Shown here piece by piece: positions 11,401 to 17,901 of a stretch of 64,000 nt of DNA. The position numbers and the translations under genes are program-made. The stretch spans positions 2,644,001 to 2,708,000 of the forward strand of contig NZ_CP093280.1 of the NCBI RefSeq assembly GCF_026651855.1. Direction: 5' to 3'. Origin of the DNA: Pseudomonas silvicola. Its GTDB lineage: Bacteria > Pseudomonadota > Gammaproteobacteria > Pseudomonadales > Pseudomonadaceae. Position 1 is the stretch's first letter. Each line of letters starts with the position of its first letter. Below the pieces are notes generated by a model. It saw only the letters and a list, made by a program, of their open reading frames with translations, did not search any database and was not told the DNA's origin.

Positions 11401-11735
11401 GCAACAGCGGGCACGACACCATCACCGACTTCACCGTGGGCACCGACAAGCTCGACCTGTCGCAACTGCTGCAAGGTGACGGCGCCACGGCTTCGACCCT
11501 GGATGACTACCTGCACTTCAAGGTCACTGGCAGCGGTTCGGGGCTGGTCTCCAGCATCGACGTCAGCACCACCGCCGGCGGCGCGGCGAGCCAGACCATC
11601 GACTTGCAAGGGGTGAACCTGGCCAGCCATTACGGGGTAACCCCAGGCAGTGGCGGCACGGTGTCGACCCATGACACGGCGACGATCATCAGCGGGATGC
11701 TGGGGGACCATTCATTGAAGGTGGATGTGGCGTGA
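2475..11735 (+). CDS. lapA: LapA-type giant RTX adhesin with LapG-cleavable retention module
   Basis: This is a 3086-residue, cysteine-poor surface adhesin exported by LapEBC. Residues 1-135 form the retention module and contain TAAG at 115-118, the type of site cut by LapG. Residues 320-1066 are three tandem 249-residue VCBS/cadherin-like units; residues 1067-2261 are five related units of 228-247 residues (DDxP...GNVLANDVSGADGF). A von Willebrand A domain follows at about 2275-2495, with an intact MIDAS (DVSGSM, NGGTNYD, FFSDG). Two more Ig-like segments lead to RTX nonapeptide repeats from about 2838 (GNDTFDGG, GGGGNDTLIGG) and a type I secretion tail. The ATG at 2475 is favoured over a GTG at 2469 because GAGGAG is correctly spaced for it. 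It is smaller than the classical P. fluorescens/P. putida LapA. The symbol is by context; a MapA-like paralogue is the alternative. Confidence 0.88.
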   Translation: MATLIGVVSQVIGQVFAIGTDGSRRQVHQGDRLFAGEQLDTGADGAVAVHLQNGKELTLGRGSEVTLNQNMLGDMAPHVATHEVAAPSQAELTDVQKIQQAIAAGADPTQAAEATAAGPAAAGTPAQGGEAGGSHSFVLLTETGGAVDPVVGFPTAGFNGVPEFTVPEVAALTNTNAATVLVDNPVTLSGLTGDGAGVSVNEANLTDGSNPQPGALTQANSFTVSAPDGLASLSVGGITVVNNGVVVGVGQSVTTGLGNTLTITGYNPATGQVSYSYTLTGPDTQPSGGGANTITENLPVTATDSNGSSSSGSVVVSVVDDVPQAINDNPTTPATEQNLVLTGNVLTNDIQGADRIPITATSGPITAGTYTGTYGTLVLAPDGSYTYTLNAAGQAFHDLHGGGTGTDSFTYTLNDADGDTSTAVLTLNIANINDQVTITAPEAGGLSTSVNEANLAEGSSPNAAALVQTGQFTVSAPDGLQTLTVGGVAVVTNGVGISSPVSVVTQLGTLTINSYNPTTGVVSYSYTLTHTDTHPDVQGPNTLSETFAVVATDTDGSTASTQLTATIVDDVPQAINDSPTTPATEQNLVLTGNVLTNDIQGADRIPVTATSGPITAGTYTGTYGTLVLAADGTYTYTLNAAGQAFHDLHGGGSGIETFTYTLNDADGDTSTAVLTLNIANINDQVTITAPEAGGLSTTVNEANLADGSSPNAAALVQAGQFTVSAPDGLQTLTVGGVAVVTNGVGISSPVSVVTQLGTLTINSYNPTTGVVSYSYTLTHTDTHPDVQGPNTLSETFAVVATDTDGSTASTQLTATIVDDVPQAINDSPTTPATEQNLVLSGNVLTNDIQGADRIPVTATSGPITAGTYTGTYGTLVLAADGTYTYTLNAAGQAFHDLHGGGSGIETFTYTLNDADGDTSTAVLTLNIANINDQVTITAPEAGGLSTIVNEANLADGSSPNAAALVQAGQFTVSAPDGLQTLTVGGIAVVTNGVGISSPVSVVTQLGTLTINSYNPATGVVSYSYTLTHADTHPDVQGPNTLSETFAVVATDTDGSTASSQLTATIVDDVPKAVADTASLTEGQTLLTGNVLTNDASGADGFGGVVGVKAGGEISTPVSTGVGVAIAGTYGVLTIAADGSTTYHANPNVANNGNVTDTFTYSVADKDGDISTTTLTITITDAGLKATDVNDVTVFEAALPTGSHPDSPLEAGSGTVVGYVTGGVGALTYSLAGADTNGNVSSQYGTLHLNADGTYTYTLTSAPQVPGLGTLDTFTLVTTDSVGNQVESQVTIKIVDDVPTAVPDAVTIVEGQYATGNVLANDVSGADGFAAVVGVKAGSDTSAPVSGGVGSVIEGTYGSLLIKPDGTSVYYAKPNVANDGTVTDTFTYSVADKDGDISTTTVTVTIDGAGLKATNVDGVTVFEAALDKNQDGKDLAPGNTTGSHPDWTSETASGTVAGSVSGGVGALTYSVYGSDTNGDTVGKYGIIHLNADGTYTYTLTSAPQVVGLGTTETFTLVTTDSAGNHVASQLTIKIVDDQPVAVPDFAKLAEGQTAQGNVLANDVSGADGFFGVIGVKAGADITKAVTTGVGTVIQGLYGELVIGADGTSVYHANANSVGAKGGLDIFTYSVMDKDGDISTTTLTIKVDDSHLKATNVDGVTVFEAALDKNQDGKDLAPGNTTGSHPDWTSETASGTVAGSVSGGVGALTYSVYGSDTNGDTVGKYGIIHLNADGTYTYTLTSAPQVVGLGTTETFTLVTTDSAGNHVASQLTIKIVDDQPVAVPDFAKLAEGQTAQGNVLANDVSGADGFFGVIGVKAGADITKAVTTGVGTVIQGLYGELVIGADGTSVYHANANSVGAKGGLDIFTYSVMDKDGDVSTTTLTIKVDDSHLKATNVDGVTVFEAALDKNQDGKDLAPGNTTGSHPDWTSETASGTVAGSVSGGVAALNYSLYGSDSSGDMSGKYGVIHMNADGSYTYTLTSAPTVYGLGTTETFAVVTTDSVGNHVASTLTIKIVDDQPHAYADGASIIEGQTVRGNVLANDVSGADGFFGVVGVKAGGDTSAPVIGGTNTVVQGLYGFLVITADGSSLYHANANAAAQGAVTDTFTYSVADKDGDISTTTVTIDIGSSGLHLEPGNGPALTVAEAALDLNQDGKDLAPGTVVGSDPDSTAETASGSLVGSVSGGVGTITYSIDGAQGGLVHTQHGVIQLNADGSYTYTLTSAPKTDPAANNGNDYTTDSVTYRATDSQGNTITNQLVIAITDDVPQAGAIDRVAIAPEVNSNVLLVIDVSGSMDDPSGVGNLSRLDLAKQAIGKLLDQYDGMGDVKVQIVTFSNGVTIPSNVWVDVATAKAYVATLHANGGTNYDYALGGAETAFTANGKLVGGQNVAYFFSDGNPTLSSTHPTSGGAQSGNETNPNLGDGIDTTEEKAWTDFLSANDIKAYAIGLGNGVDSQYLNPIAYDGTTGTNTNATVVTDLNNLSSVLSSTVHSVALTGSLLTNGTFGADGGFIKSITVDGVTYTYDPKANSGEGGMTVAGTASHGTFDTATNSISVATNHGATVVVDMDTGAYTYTSASSGGTTTFTDKVTFVLADNDGDLSSPADLSVTVTPNSPPVAVADHVITNILSSTIIVPSEALTANDTDANGDPLTVANTGFDTGWAPKGADFTATSVQTIQFNGTSNTSSNQVKTIDRSDFNISTGNMTALLVVSGFLGTLGFNNSANASDTLTVHLKAGESLNLADTSNSHLNMTWQLGNGATTTLGDAGVLTATTDGDYTIHISHATNHTGETAYTLAMNINYAGAANYTPDLPATYTVSDTHGGSDTAAATITYQDGHTLTGTAGDDILISNDSGSTLLGLAGNDFMIGGKGNDTFDGGTGVNTVSYHAAKGPVTVDLSITTAQDTVSAGHDTLNNIQNLIGSDYGDHLTGNAQANVITGGVGNDVINGGGGNDTLIGGLGNNTLTGGDGADTFKYLAGNSGHDTITDFTVGTDKLDLSQLLQGDGATASTLDDYLHFKVTGSGSGLVSSIDVSTTAGGAASQTIDLQGVNLASHYGVTPGSGGTVSTHDTATIISGMLGDHSLKVDVA
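3432..5672 (+). repeat. Three tandem 747-bp repeats inside the adhesin gene
   Basis: Units begin at 3432, 4179 and 4926, each at the codons for DDVPQAIND. Each encodes 249 residues. Units 2 and 3 differ by only a few scattered bases, and unit 1 is slightly more divergent. The period keeps the reading frame, so recombination between units would change adhesin length by whole domains. Confidence 0.9.
5673..9257 (+). repeat. Five tandem ~720-bp repeats inside the adhesin gene
   Basis: Units start at 5673, 6357, 7077, 7797 and 8517, with lengths of 684, 720, 720, 720 and 741 bases. All are multiples of three. The stretches starting near 6702 and 7422 are almost identical over 720 bases (they share LKATNVDGVTVFEAALDKNQ), showing recent duplication or gene conversion. 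The outer units are more divergent. Confidence 0.88.
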
Positions 11736-11751
11736 TCGAGGCAGCAAGCTG

Positions 11752-11787
11752 AAAAAATCCCGCCTTCTGCTGAGGCGGGATTTTTTT
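11752..11787. terminator. Bidirectional Rho-independent terminator between lapA and lapD
   Basis: A-run, stem ATCCCGCCT / AGGCGGGAT, 7-base loop, then seven T. The A-run on one side and T-run on the other let it work on both strands. It lies 16 bases after the adhesin stop codon and faces the converging lapD gene. Confidence 0.93.
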
Positions 11788-11804
11788 CGGCCCCCTGGTG
11801 CGGC

Positions 11805-11884
11805 GGGCCCGAGCTGGCGCCGTGTCCCACAGGGGGGGCGCGGTGGCGGGGTTCACCCTGTGGGACCGGGCGAAGCTCGGGAAG
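11805..11884. repeat. REP doublet (degenerate) between lapA and lapD
   Basis: The right arm reads GACCGGGCGAAGCTCGGGAAG, preceded by CTGTGG. The left arm is an inverted, diverged copy (GCCCGAGCTGG...GTCCCACAGG). The same core occurs beside the RAYT gene at 20882-21337 and after the thiolase and gyrA genes. It fills the convergent lapA-lapD gap after the terminator. Confidence 0.75.
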
Positions 11885-11969
11885 GCCGCGCCGCGGTCTA
11901 GCGGGTACACCGCGCCACCCCCGAGCCAGACCCTGTGGGGGGGAGGCCGAGGGTCCTACGGACGTTCTC

Positions 11970-13910
11970 TCAAACCTGCGCGGCGGGCGCGCCGATCAAG
12001 CGGCCCATCGCGCCATGCAGTCCCAGTTCCTTGAGCACCTCCAGTTCACCCGCCGTTTCCACCATCTCGGCAATCAGCGGCATGTCGATGCTGTTGGTGG
12101 CGCGGTAGATGGCTTCGATGAACAAGCGCTTGTCACCCTGCTGATCGATGGCGCGAATGTAGCTGCCGTCGATCTTCAGGTACGCCAGGCCCAGGTGCGT
12201 GAGGTTGCCGATCTGGCTGAACCGCCCGCCGAAGTGCTGCAGGCCGAGACGGTAACCGGTGTCACGGATGGCCTGGCTCAGCGCCTGCAGTTGTTCAGGC
12301 GGCGGCAGGTGATGCTCGTCGGCTTCCAGCGTCAGCAGGTGCGCCTGGCCGGGGTTGGCCTTGAGCAGGTCCAGAATCGGGGTCAGGTACTCCTCGCGCC
12401 GCAAGGTCGTGCCGGACAGGCTCAAGGCCAGGGGGTGAGGGTGTTCCTGCAAATAGTCCAGGGTGTGTTCGAGCATGGCCAGGTCAAACCGCGCCGACCA
12501 GCCCAGCCGTTCGATCCAGGGCAGGAAATGCCCGGCGGCCACGGCCTGCCCTTCGGTGTCCAGCAGCCGTGCCAGGACCTTGTGGTGCAGGATCTGTCCG
12601 GGTTCGGCACACGGCACCACGGGCTGGAAGTACAGCTTGAGCTTGCGCTGCTGCAAGGCTTCGTCGATCCAGGCTCGCCACTGGTTGGGGTTCTGGATCG
12701 GAGCGCCATTGAAGTGCGCCAGCACCGACCAGGCCTGCGGCTGGTTCTGGGCCTCGGTAAGCGCCTGGTCCAGGTGCATGTATACCGTGTTCGGCGCTTC
12801 GCCCGGTTTGTAGGCCACGGCCCCGATGTGCGCCACCGGGGTGCAGTCGCTGGCCCCCGTGAGGTAGAAATTCTGCAACTGGCGGCTGAGGTCGTCGGCC
12901 AGGCCCCGCGCGTCGTCGGCGGTGATTCCCGGTGCCAGCAGGCTGAACTCGCCGCCGCGGTTGCGCGCCGCCGTCCAGCGGCTGCGTCGGGGTTCTTGCA
13001 GCAGTTGCTTGAGGACTTCGCCCACCTCGGTGATCAGCCCATCGGTACGCTGGCCGCCCAGGCGCTGGTTGAGGCCGGCCAGGTCGTTGACCCGTATCAT
13101 CAGCACAAAACCTTCGCTGTTCTGTTCGGTGACGATCAGGTGGTTGGTCAACTGGGTGTCGAACAGCCGGCGGTTGGCCAGCCCCGTGAGGCTGTCCTGA
13201 TAAGACTCTTCACGCAGCTTCTCGCTGCGCGCCGCTTCCTCGGCGAACAGCGCCTTGAGCTTTTCCACCATCTGATTCATTGCCAGCACCACCCGGCGCA
13301 GCTCCGGCGTGCGCGGTATGCGTGGCAGGGTCAGGAACTCGCGGTGGCTGATGGCGTTGGCCTGGTTCACCATGTTGTCCAGGGGGCGCAATTGCTGGCG
13401 TAGCAGCCAGCCACCGAAAATGGCGCTCAGCAGGCCGCACAACGCCAGCCAGGCCAGGCTGCCGATGGCGGTCTCCCACAGCTTGGCGAGGGCGAACTGC
13501 GGGTTGCTCTGTACCTCCACGCGCGCCGCTTGCTCCCAGCCGCGCATCACCAGGGCGTCTCCACCCTGAGGGCGCAGGTTCACCAGGTCCACGAACCAGC
13601 CGGGTACCTCGCCTGTGCCCGGCTCGGCGGCACGCTCTACCAGGGTGCTGTTGTCGGCCAGGTTGACCACCCGAATGCGCGAGAAGTAGCCGCTATCGAA
13701 GATCGACGACACCATCAGTTCGACCATCGCCGGGTCGTCCACGTGGGGCGCCAGGGACAGCCCCAAGGCAGTTGCCGCATCCTGGGCGTGGGAGCGCAAT
13801 TGGCTCACCAACTGCTCGCGCGAGTTTTCCAGCCCCACGAAAAAACTGCCGCTGAACGCCACGACCAGGAACAGGCAGATGGCCAGGAACAGTTGCTTGA
13901 GTAAAGACAT
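11970..13910 (-). CDS. lapD: LapD, inner-membrane c-di-GMP receptor controlling LapG
   Basis: This 646-residue inside-out signalling protein has a first membrane helix at about 7-27, a periplasmic sensor/output domain at 28-148, a second helix at about 149-170, a HAMP/S-helix, then degenerate GGDEF and EAL domains. The GGDEF site is RGGEF (318-322) and the EAL site is KVLAR (444-448), so it should bind c-di-GMP without making or cutting it. Trp125 in RGWEQ matches the tryptophan known to be needed for LapG binding in P. fluorescens LapD. When c-di-GMP is high, LapD sequesters LapG and the adhesin stays on the cell. The ribosome site GGAG overlaps the lapG stop (TAGGAG), so the pair is translationally coupled. 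Confidence 0.95.
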   Translation of the reverse strand: MSLLKQLFLAICLFLVVAFSGSFFVGLENSREQLVSQLRSHAQDAATALGLSLAPHVDDPAMVELMVSSIFDSGYFSRIRVVNLADNSTLVERAAEPGTGEVPGWFVDLVNLRPQGGDALVMRGWEQAARVEVQSNPQFALAKLWETAIGSLAWLALCGLLSAIFGGWLLRQQLRPLDNMVNQANAISHREFLTLPRIPRTPELRRVVLAMNQMVEKLKALFAEEAARSEKLREESYQDSLTGLANRRLFDTQLTNHLIVTEQNSEGFVLMIRVNDLAGLNQRLGGQRTDGLITEVGEVLKQLLQEPRRSRWTAARNRGGEFSLLAPGITADDARGLADDLSRQLQNFYLTGASDCTPVAHIGAVAYKPGEAPNTVYMHLDQALTEAQNQPQAWSVLAHFNGAPIQNPNQWRAWIDEALQQRKLKLYFQPVVPCAEPGQILHHKVLARLLDTEGQAVAAGHFLPWIERLGWSARFDLAMLEHTLDYLQEHPHPLALSLSGTTLRREEYLTPILDLLKANPGQAHLLTLEADEHHLPPPEQLQALSQAIRDTGYRLGLQHFGGRFSQIGNLTHLGLAYLKIDGSYIRAIDQQGDKRLFIEAIYRATNSIDMPLIAEMVETAGELEVLKELGLHGAMGRLIGAPAAQV

Positions 13911-13919
13911 CGGGCACTC

Positions 13920-14627
13920 CTATCCGTCGCCAATGGCAAAGCCTTCGGCTCTCATTTTCTGCAGCACATCCTGCCAGCGGGACAGCTTCTTGCTGTCACT
14001 GGTTCGGGCATTGGCCGAGGCGCCTGGCATGTACACGCCCTCGGCGTTGAAGGCATACACCGGCAGCAGGTCCTTGCGCTGGGACGCAGGCCTGATATCG
14101 GGTTTCAGATTGTCCAGCACCAGGGGATCGGAACGGTCCGTGGCGTAATACGTCAGTACCATGTGCGCCTGGTTCAGCTCCAGCGCCTTGACGTAGGTGA
14201 TGCGCAGCTTGTCGGCTGACACACCCAGGCGGCGCAGGCTGAAATACTTGGCGATGGCATAGTCTTCACAGTCCCCGGCGCCTTTCCACAAGGCTTCCAG
14301 GGGCGTTGCCCAATAATCTTCGACGTGCCACACGGTCATGTCGTCCTTGAACGCCATCTGGCGGTTGAAGAAGCTGTTGACCAGCGCCAGTTTCTCCAGC
14401 TCGGGCTTGTCGCCGCTGGTCTGCAGCAGCGTGGCCCAGGCCTCCATGCGTTCGCGCGCCGAACCCAGCCCGCCATAGCGCTGCTCGGCCTTGCTGATGA
14501 TCTGCGCAAAGTCCCAGTCCGCCCAGTTCTGCCCGGCCACGCTCAACGACAGGCAAAGGGCTACCCAGCCGAGCAGGCGCCATAGCCTGGGCGAAGGCCA
14601 TCCTTGTCGACGCGGGCGAAGGGGCAT
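13920..14627 (-). CDS. lapG: LapG, periplasmic cysteine protease of the adhesin
   Basis: This 235-residue calcium-dependent bacterial transglutaminase-like protease cuts the adhesin retention module and releases it from the cell. A hydrophobic N-terminal export segment (about 17-32) is followed by the catalytic domain. The catalytic triad is visible as Cys120 in GAGDCEDYAIAKY, His155 in QAHMVL and Asp172 in LVLDNL. Its substrate motif TAAG is encoded in the neighbouring adhesin gene and its inhibitor LapD follows 9 bases downstream. No good Shine-Dalgarno sequence precedes the ATG, and a small inverted repeat lies just upstream. Size and motifs are normal for the family. Confidence 0.94.
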   Translation of the reverse strand: MPLRPRRQGWPSPRLWRLLGWVALCLSLSVAGQNWADWDFAQIISKAEQRYGGLGSARERMEAWATLLQTSGDKPELEKLALVNSFFNRQMAFKDDMTVWHVEDYWATPLEALWKGAGDCEDYAIAKYFSLRRLGVSADKLRITYVKALELNQAHMVLTYYATDRSDPLVLDNLKPDIRPASQRKDLLPVYAFNAEGVYMPGASANARTSDSKKLSRWQDVLQKMRAEGFAIGDG

Positions 14628-14634
14628 GCGGGGG

Positions 14635-14657
14635 ACTCTGTGTTCAGTGGACAGAGT
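14635..14657 (-). promoter_or_regulatory. Small inverted repeat just upstream of the lapG start
   Basis: ACTCTGT and ACAGAGT form a perfect 7-base stem with a 9-base loop, ending 7 bases before the lapG ATG. It sits where the ribosome-binding site should be, and no purine-rich site is seen there. Confidence 0.4.
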
Positions 14658-14740
14658 TTAGGAGATGGCGAACGGACAGCACAGCGGCGGGGGGAATATA
14701 TTTTTGCTCGGGCAGGTAGCGGGTGCATGAGCGCGTACTT

Positions 14741-14767
14741 CCCGGCCCCCCAGGGGAGGGGGCCGGG
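14741..14767 (-). terminator. GC-rich hairpin between the yecA-like gene and lapG
   Basis: CCCGGCCCCC pairs perfectly with GGGGGCCGGG across a 7-base loop. It lies 24 bases after the stop of the upstream minus-strand gene. There is no T-run, so it may be a Rho-dependent or processing hairpin, or a worn REP element, rather than a classical terminator. Confidence 0.45.
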
Positions 14768-14791
14768 GATCGGCTCTGGGGCCGAAAACGA

Positions 14792-15379
14792 TCAGTGGTG
14801 GCGCGGCTTGAGAATCGCCGGTTTCTCGTCCGGGGCATTGCACAGCAGGTACAGGGCGGTCAGCGCTTCCGGGATCTGCACGATCATGTCGTCCTGCAGG
14901 TTGGCGTCGGCGGCGATGTCGGCGAATTCGGGCTGTTCGTCGAACAGCCCCGAGCCCACCATGATCGGCAGCAGCATTTCGCTGACTTCATCCTCGGCGG
15001 TCTCGAACCAGGCGGCTTCGCGCATGAACACGCCTTCCATGAAACCGATGCACCAGCCGCGCAGCTCGGAATCGTCCGGCTCTTCGGTCAGGTCCAGGTC
15101 GCAGGGCAGCTCGAACTCCTCGTCGCTGGCCAGCTGGCGGGCGATATGGGCCTTGAGGGCCACCAGGGTGCCTTCGATCTCTTCACGCTGGGCGGCGTCA
15201 GTGTAATGCGGCTCTTCGGCGAACAGGGCGTCGATCCACTCGCGCTCCGGAACTTCCTCGGAACAGACCGACAGCGCTGTCAGATAGCCGTGAGCGGCCA
15301 CGTAGTCCAGCGCTTCATCGTGCAGGTCATCGGCATCGAGAAAGGCTTGCAGGCGGTTCAGTTGCTCAGCGAAGGACAT
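14792..15379 (-). CDS. YecA/YgfB-family (UPF0149) protein
   Basis: This 195-residue, acidic, soluble protein of the UPF0149 family has no established biochemical role. It shows the family features: an N-terminal helix (FAEQLNRLQAFLDAD), a central conserved GWCIGFMEGVF segment and a later LPIMVGSG segment. The C-terminus ends CNAPDEKPAILKPRHH and lacks a full SEC-C zinc motif, as in the shorter members. It is divergent from recQ across a 255-base gap that holds the recQ promoter. I infer no specific function. Confidence 0.8.
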   Translation of the reverse strand: MSFAEQLNRLQAFLDADDLHDEALDYVAAHGYLTALSVCSEEVPEREWIDALFAEEPHYTDAAQREEIEGTLVALKAHIARQLASDEEFELPCDLDLTEEPDDSELRGWCIGFMEGVFMREAAWFETAEDEVSEMLLPIMVGSGLFDEQPEFADIAADANLQDDMIVQIPEALTALYLLCNAPDEKPAILKPRHH

Positions 15380-15499
15380 TAAAAGGCTACCTTGAAGAAT
15401 TTACGATAGTGAATTCTAGGCCTTGTTAGGCCTGCTGCGCCACCCAAGCCTGTAAAACATGGCCTTATCAGCGGCGCCCTGCACAGGCGGGTGCTCGGG

Positions 15500-15578
15500 T
15501 ATAATGCGCCGCTTTGGCCGTTTCACGCCCTGAAAGGTTGCCCTGGCAACGGGCGCTTACGCATTTTCGCGTGAAACG
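15500..15578 (+). promoter_or_regulatory. recQ promoter -10 and structured leader
   Basis: TATAAT at 15500-15505 is a consensus -10 box; a matching -35 is not clear. Directly downstream, CGTTTCACGC (15519-15528) and GCGTGAAACG (15569-15578) form a perfect 10-base inverted repeat. It encloses a second perfect stem, GTTGCC/GGCAAC. The right arm runs into the palindrome AAACGCGCGCGTTT followed by T residues, so alternative folding is possible. Confidence 0.5.
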
Positions 15579-15634
15579 CGCGCGTTTTTCATCCAGCCTT
15601 GGGCCCGGATGGTTCTGCGATATTTGGAGTGCAT

Positions 15635-17776
15635 ATGCTCGAACAGGCTCAACGCGTCCTTAAGGACATCTTCGGCTACGACAGTTTTCGGGGTCGCCAG
15701 GGTGCCATTATCGAACGCGTGGCCAGCGGCGGCGATGCCCTGGTGCTGATGCCCACCGGCGGCGGCAAGTCCTTGTGCTTCCAGGTGCCCGCGCTGCTGC
15801 GCCCGGGCCTGGCGGTAGTGGTCTCGCCGTTGATCGCGCTGATGGACGACCAGGTCGCCACCCTGGAGGAACTGGGCGTGGCCGCGGCCTCGCTGAACTC
15901 CACCCTCAGCGCCGAGCAGCAGCGCGACCTGGCCGCGCGCATTCGCCGTGGTGAAGTGAAGATGCTCTACCTGGCCCCCGAGCGCCTGGTGCAGCCACGC
16001 ATGCTCGACTTCCTGCGCAACCTGGACATTGCCCTGTTCGCCATCGACGAAGCCCACTGCGTGTCCCAGTGGGGCCACGACTTCCGCCCCGAATACCTGC
16101 AACTGGGGCAGTTGGCCGAACAGTTTCCCCATGTTCCGCGCATCGCCCTGACGGCCACCGCCGACAAGCGCACCCGCGAGGAAATCGTCACCCGCCTGCA
16201 CTTGCAGGACGCCGAACGTTTTCTGTCCAGCTTCGACCGGCCAAACATTTTCTACCGCATCGTGCCCAAGGAAAACCCGCGCAAGCAGTTGATGACGTTC
16301 CTGGCCGAGCGGCGCAGCGACGCTGGCATCGTCTATTGCCTGTCGCGCAAGAAAGTCGATGAAACCGCTGCCTTCCTGTGCGAACAGGGCTTCCCGGCCC
16401 TGTCCTACCATGCGGGCCTGCCGGCCGACGTACGAGCCCAGAACCAGAAGCGCTTCCTCAACGAGGAAGGCCTGATCATGGTCGCCACCATTGCCTTCGG
16501 CATGGGCATCGACAAGCCCAACGTGCGTTTCGTGGCCCACATGGACCTGCCCAAGTCGCTGGAAGCCTATTATCAGGAGACCGGGCGCGGTGGTCGTGAC
16601 GGCCTGCCGGCCGACGCCTGGATGGCCTACGGCCTGCAAGACGTGCTGATGCTCAAGCAGATGCTGCAGAACTCCGAGGGTGACGAGCGGCACAAACGCG
16701 TGGAGCAGCACAAGCTCGACGCCATGCTGGCCTTGTGCGAGGAAACCCGCTGCCGCCGCCAGGCGCTGCTGGCGTACTTCGATGAAGACATGCCCAACCC
16801 CTGCGGGCATTGTGATAACTGCATGGACGGCGTGCAAACCTGGGACGCCACCGAACCGGCGCGCCAGGCGCTGTCAGCGATCTTCCGTACTGGCCAGCGC
16901 TATGGCGTCGGGCACCTGGTGGACGTGCTGCTGGGCAAGGACACCGAAAAGGTGCGCAATTTCGGCCACGAGAAACTCTCGGTGTTCGGCGTGGGCAAGG
17001 CCCGTGGCGAGCACGAGTGGCGTTCGCTGTTTCGCCAATTGGTGGCCCGCGGCCTGGCTGACGTCGACCTTGATGGCTACGGCGGCCTGCGCCTGAGCGA
17101 CACCTGCCGGCCGCTGCTGCGCGGTGAAGTGACCTTGCTGCTGCGCCTGGAGCCCAAACCGCAGAAAGGGGCGAGCACCAAAGGTGCAGGGTCCGGCAGC
17201 CCTGCCAGCCAGCTGGTGCGGGCCGAGGAACGCGACCAGTGGGAAGCGCTGCGCACCCTGCGGCGCAAGCTCGCCGAAGAGCACAGCGTGCCGCCGTACG
17301 TCATTTTCCCCGATTCCACCTTGCTGGAAATGCTGCGCAGCCAGCCAGGCAGCATGGCCGAGATGGCCCAGGTCAGCGGCGTGGGTGCGCGCAAGCTGGA
17401 GCGCTATGGCGAAGCGTTCCTGGCCGTGCTCAACGGCGGGGCAGAGGAGGCGCCTCGGGCCGTGGCCGACATTCGCCACGAACTGATCAGCCTGGCGCGC
17501 GCCGGCATGACCCCGGCGCAGATCGCCGGCCAGTTGCAATGCACCGAGAAGAATGTCTACACCTTGCTGGCCGAGGCCATTGGCCAACAGCAATTGTCGC
17601 TTGAACAGGCGCTCGATTTGCCCGAGGACCTGATGGGCGAAGTGCAGGATGCTTTCCTGGACGGTGAGGGCGAGTTGCCACCGGTCAGTGACGTGGCGCC
17701 GCTGTTTGCCGGCAGGGTACCGGAAGGCGTCCTGTATTGCGTGAGGGCGGCGTTGCAGTCCGAATTTGAAATGTAA
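15635..17776 (+). CDS. recQ: ATP-dependent DNA helicase RecQ
   Basis: This 713-residue 3'-5' DNA helicase acts in recombination and fork repair. The helicase core has Walker A PTGGGKS, the DEAH box [18 protein letters not shown], motif [11 protein letters not shown] and motif [12 protein letters not shown]. The zinc-binding cysteines follow ([10 protein letters not shown]...CGHCDNC), then the RQC winged helix and an HRDC domain around 540-620. A C-terminal extension of about 90 residues (REL-type helices, [10 protein letters not shown]) makes it longer than E. coli RecQ, as I expect for pseudomonads. The ATG at 15635 is preceded by GGAG at good spacing; upstream in-frame codons lack a site. 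Confidence 0.95.
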   Translation: MLEQAQRVLKDIFGYDSFRGRQGAIIERVASGGDALVLMPTGGGKSLCFQVPALLRPGLAVVVSPLIALMDDQVATLEELGVAAASLNSTLSAEQQRDLAARIRRGEVKMLYLAPERLVQPRMLDFLRNLDIALFAIDEAHCVSQWGHDFRPEYLQLGQLAEQFPHVPRIALTATADKRTREEIVTRLHLQDAERFLSSFDRPNIFYRIVPKENPRKQLMTFLAERRSDAGIVYCLSRKKVDETAAFLCEQGFPALSYHAGLPADVRAQNQKRFLNEEGLIMVATIAFGMGIDKPNVRFVAHMDLPKSLEAYYQETGRGGRDGLPADAWMAYGLQDVLMLKQMLQNSEGDERHKRVEQHKLDAMLALCEETRCRRQALLAYFDEDMPNPCGHCDNCMDGVQTWDATEPARQALSAIFRTGQRYGVGHLVDVLLGKDTEKVRNFGHEKLSVFGVGKARGEHEWRSLFRQLVARGLADVDLDGYGGLRLSDTCRPLLRGEVTLLLRLEPKPQKGASTKGAGSGSPASQLVRAEERDQWEALRTLRRKLAEEHSVPPYVIFPDSTLLEMLRSQPGSMAEMAQVSGVGARKLERYGEAFLAVLNGGAEEAPRAVADIRHELISLARAGMTPAQIAGQLQCTEKNVYTLLAEAIGQQQLSLEQALDLPEDLMGEVQDAFLDGEGELPPVSDVAPLFAGRVPEGVLYCVRAALQSEFEM

Positions 17777-17792
17777 GGTGTTTCACCGATGC

Positions 17793-17876
17793 TTTTGTAT
17801 ATATAGGAATACAAAAACGTTCAGGCATGAGTCTTGCCTCTTGATCAAGGCCATGATTAGCTCACTAATAGTTAGT
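17793..17876 (+). promoter_or_regulatory. Candidate operators upstream of the MarR gene
   Basis: Two dyads lie in this 125-base gap. TTTTGTAT-N8-ATACAAAA (17793-17816) is a 24-base AT-rich palindrome, and ACTAA-TAG-TTAGT (17864-17876) is a 13-base one ending 25 bases before the start codon. MarR proteins commonly repress their own genes by binding such dyads; that this one does so is inference. The first may also act as a weak terminator for recQ. Confidence 0.45.
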
Positions 17877-17901
17877 TTTGTCCTTTTACCATGAGTCGCT
17901 T

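Noticed and set aside
2316-11711. Three very long minus-strand open frames (950, 1207 and 789 codons) opposite the adhesin gene
   Set aside because: The adhesin's third-position GC and its repeats keep the opposite strand open; the translations are themselves repeats of the repeats and lack a ribosome site or known domain.
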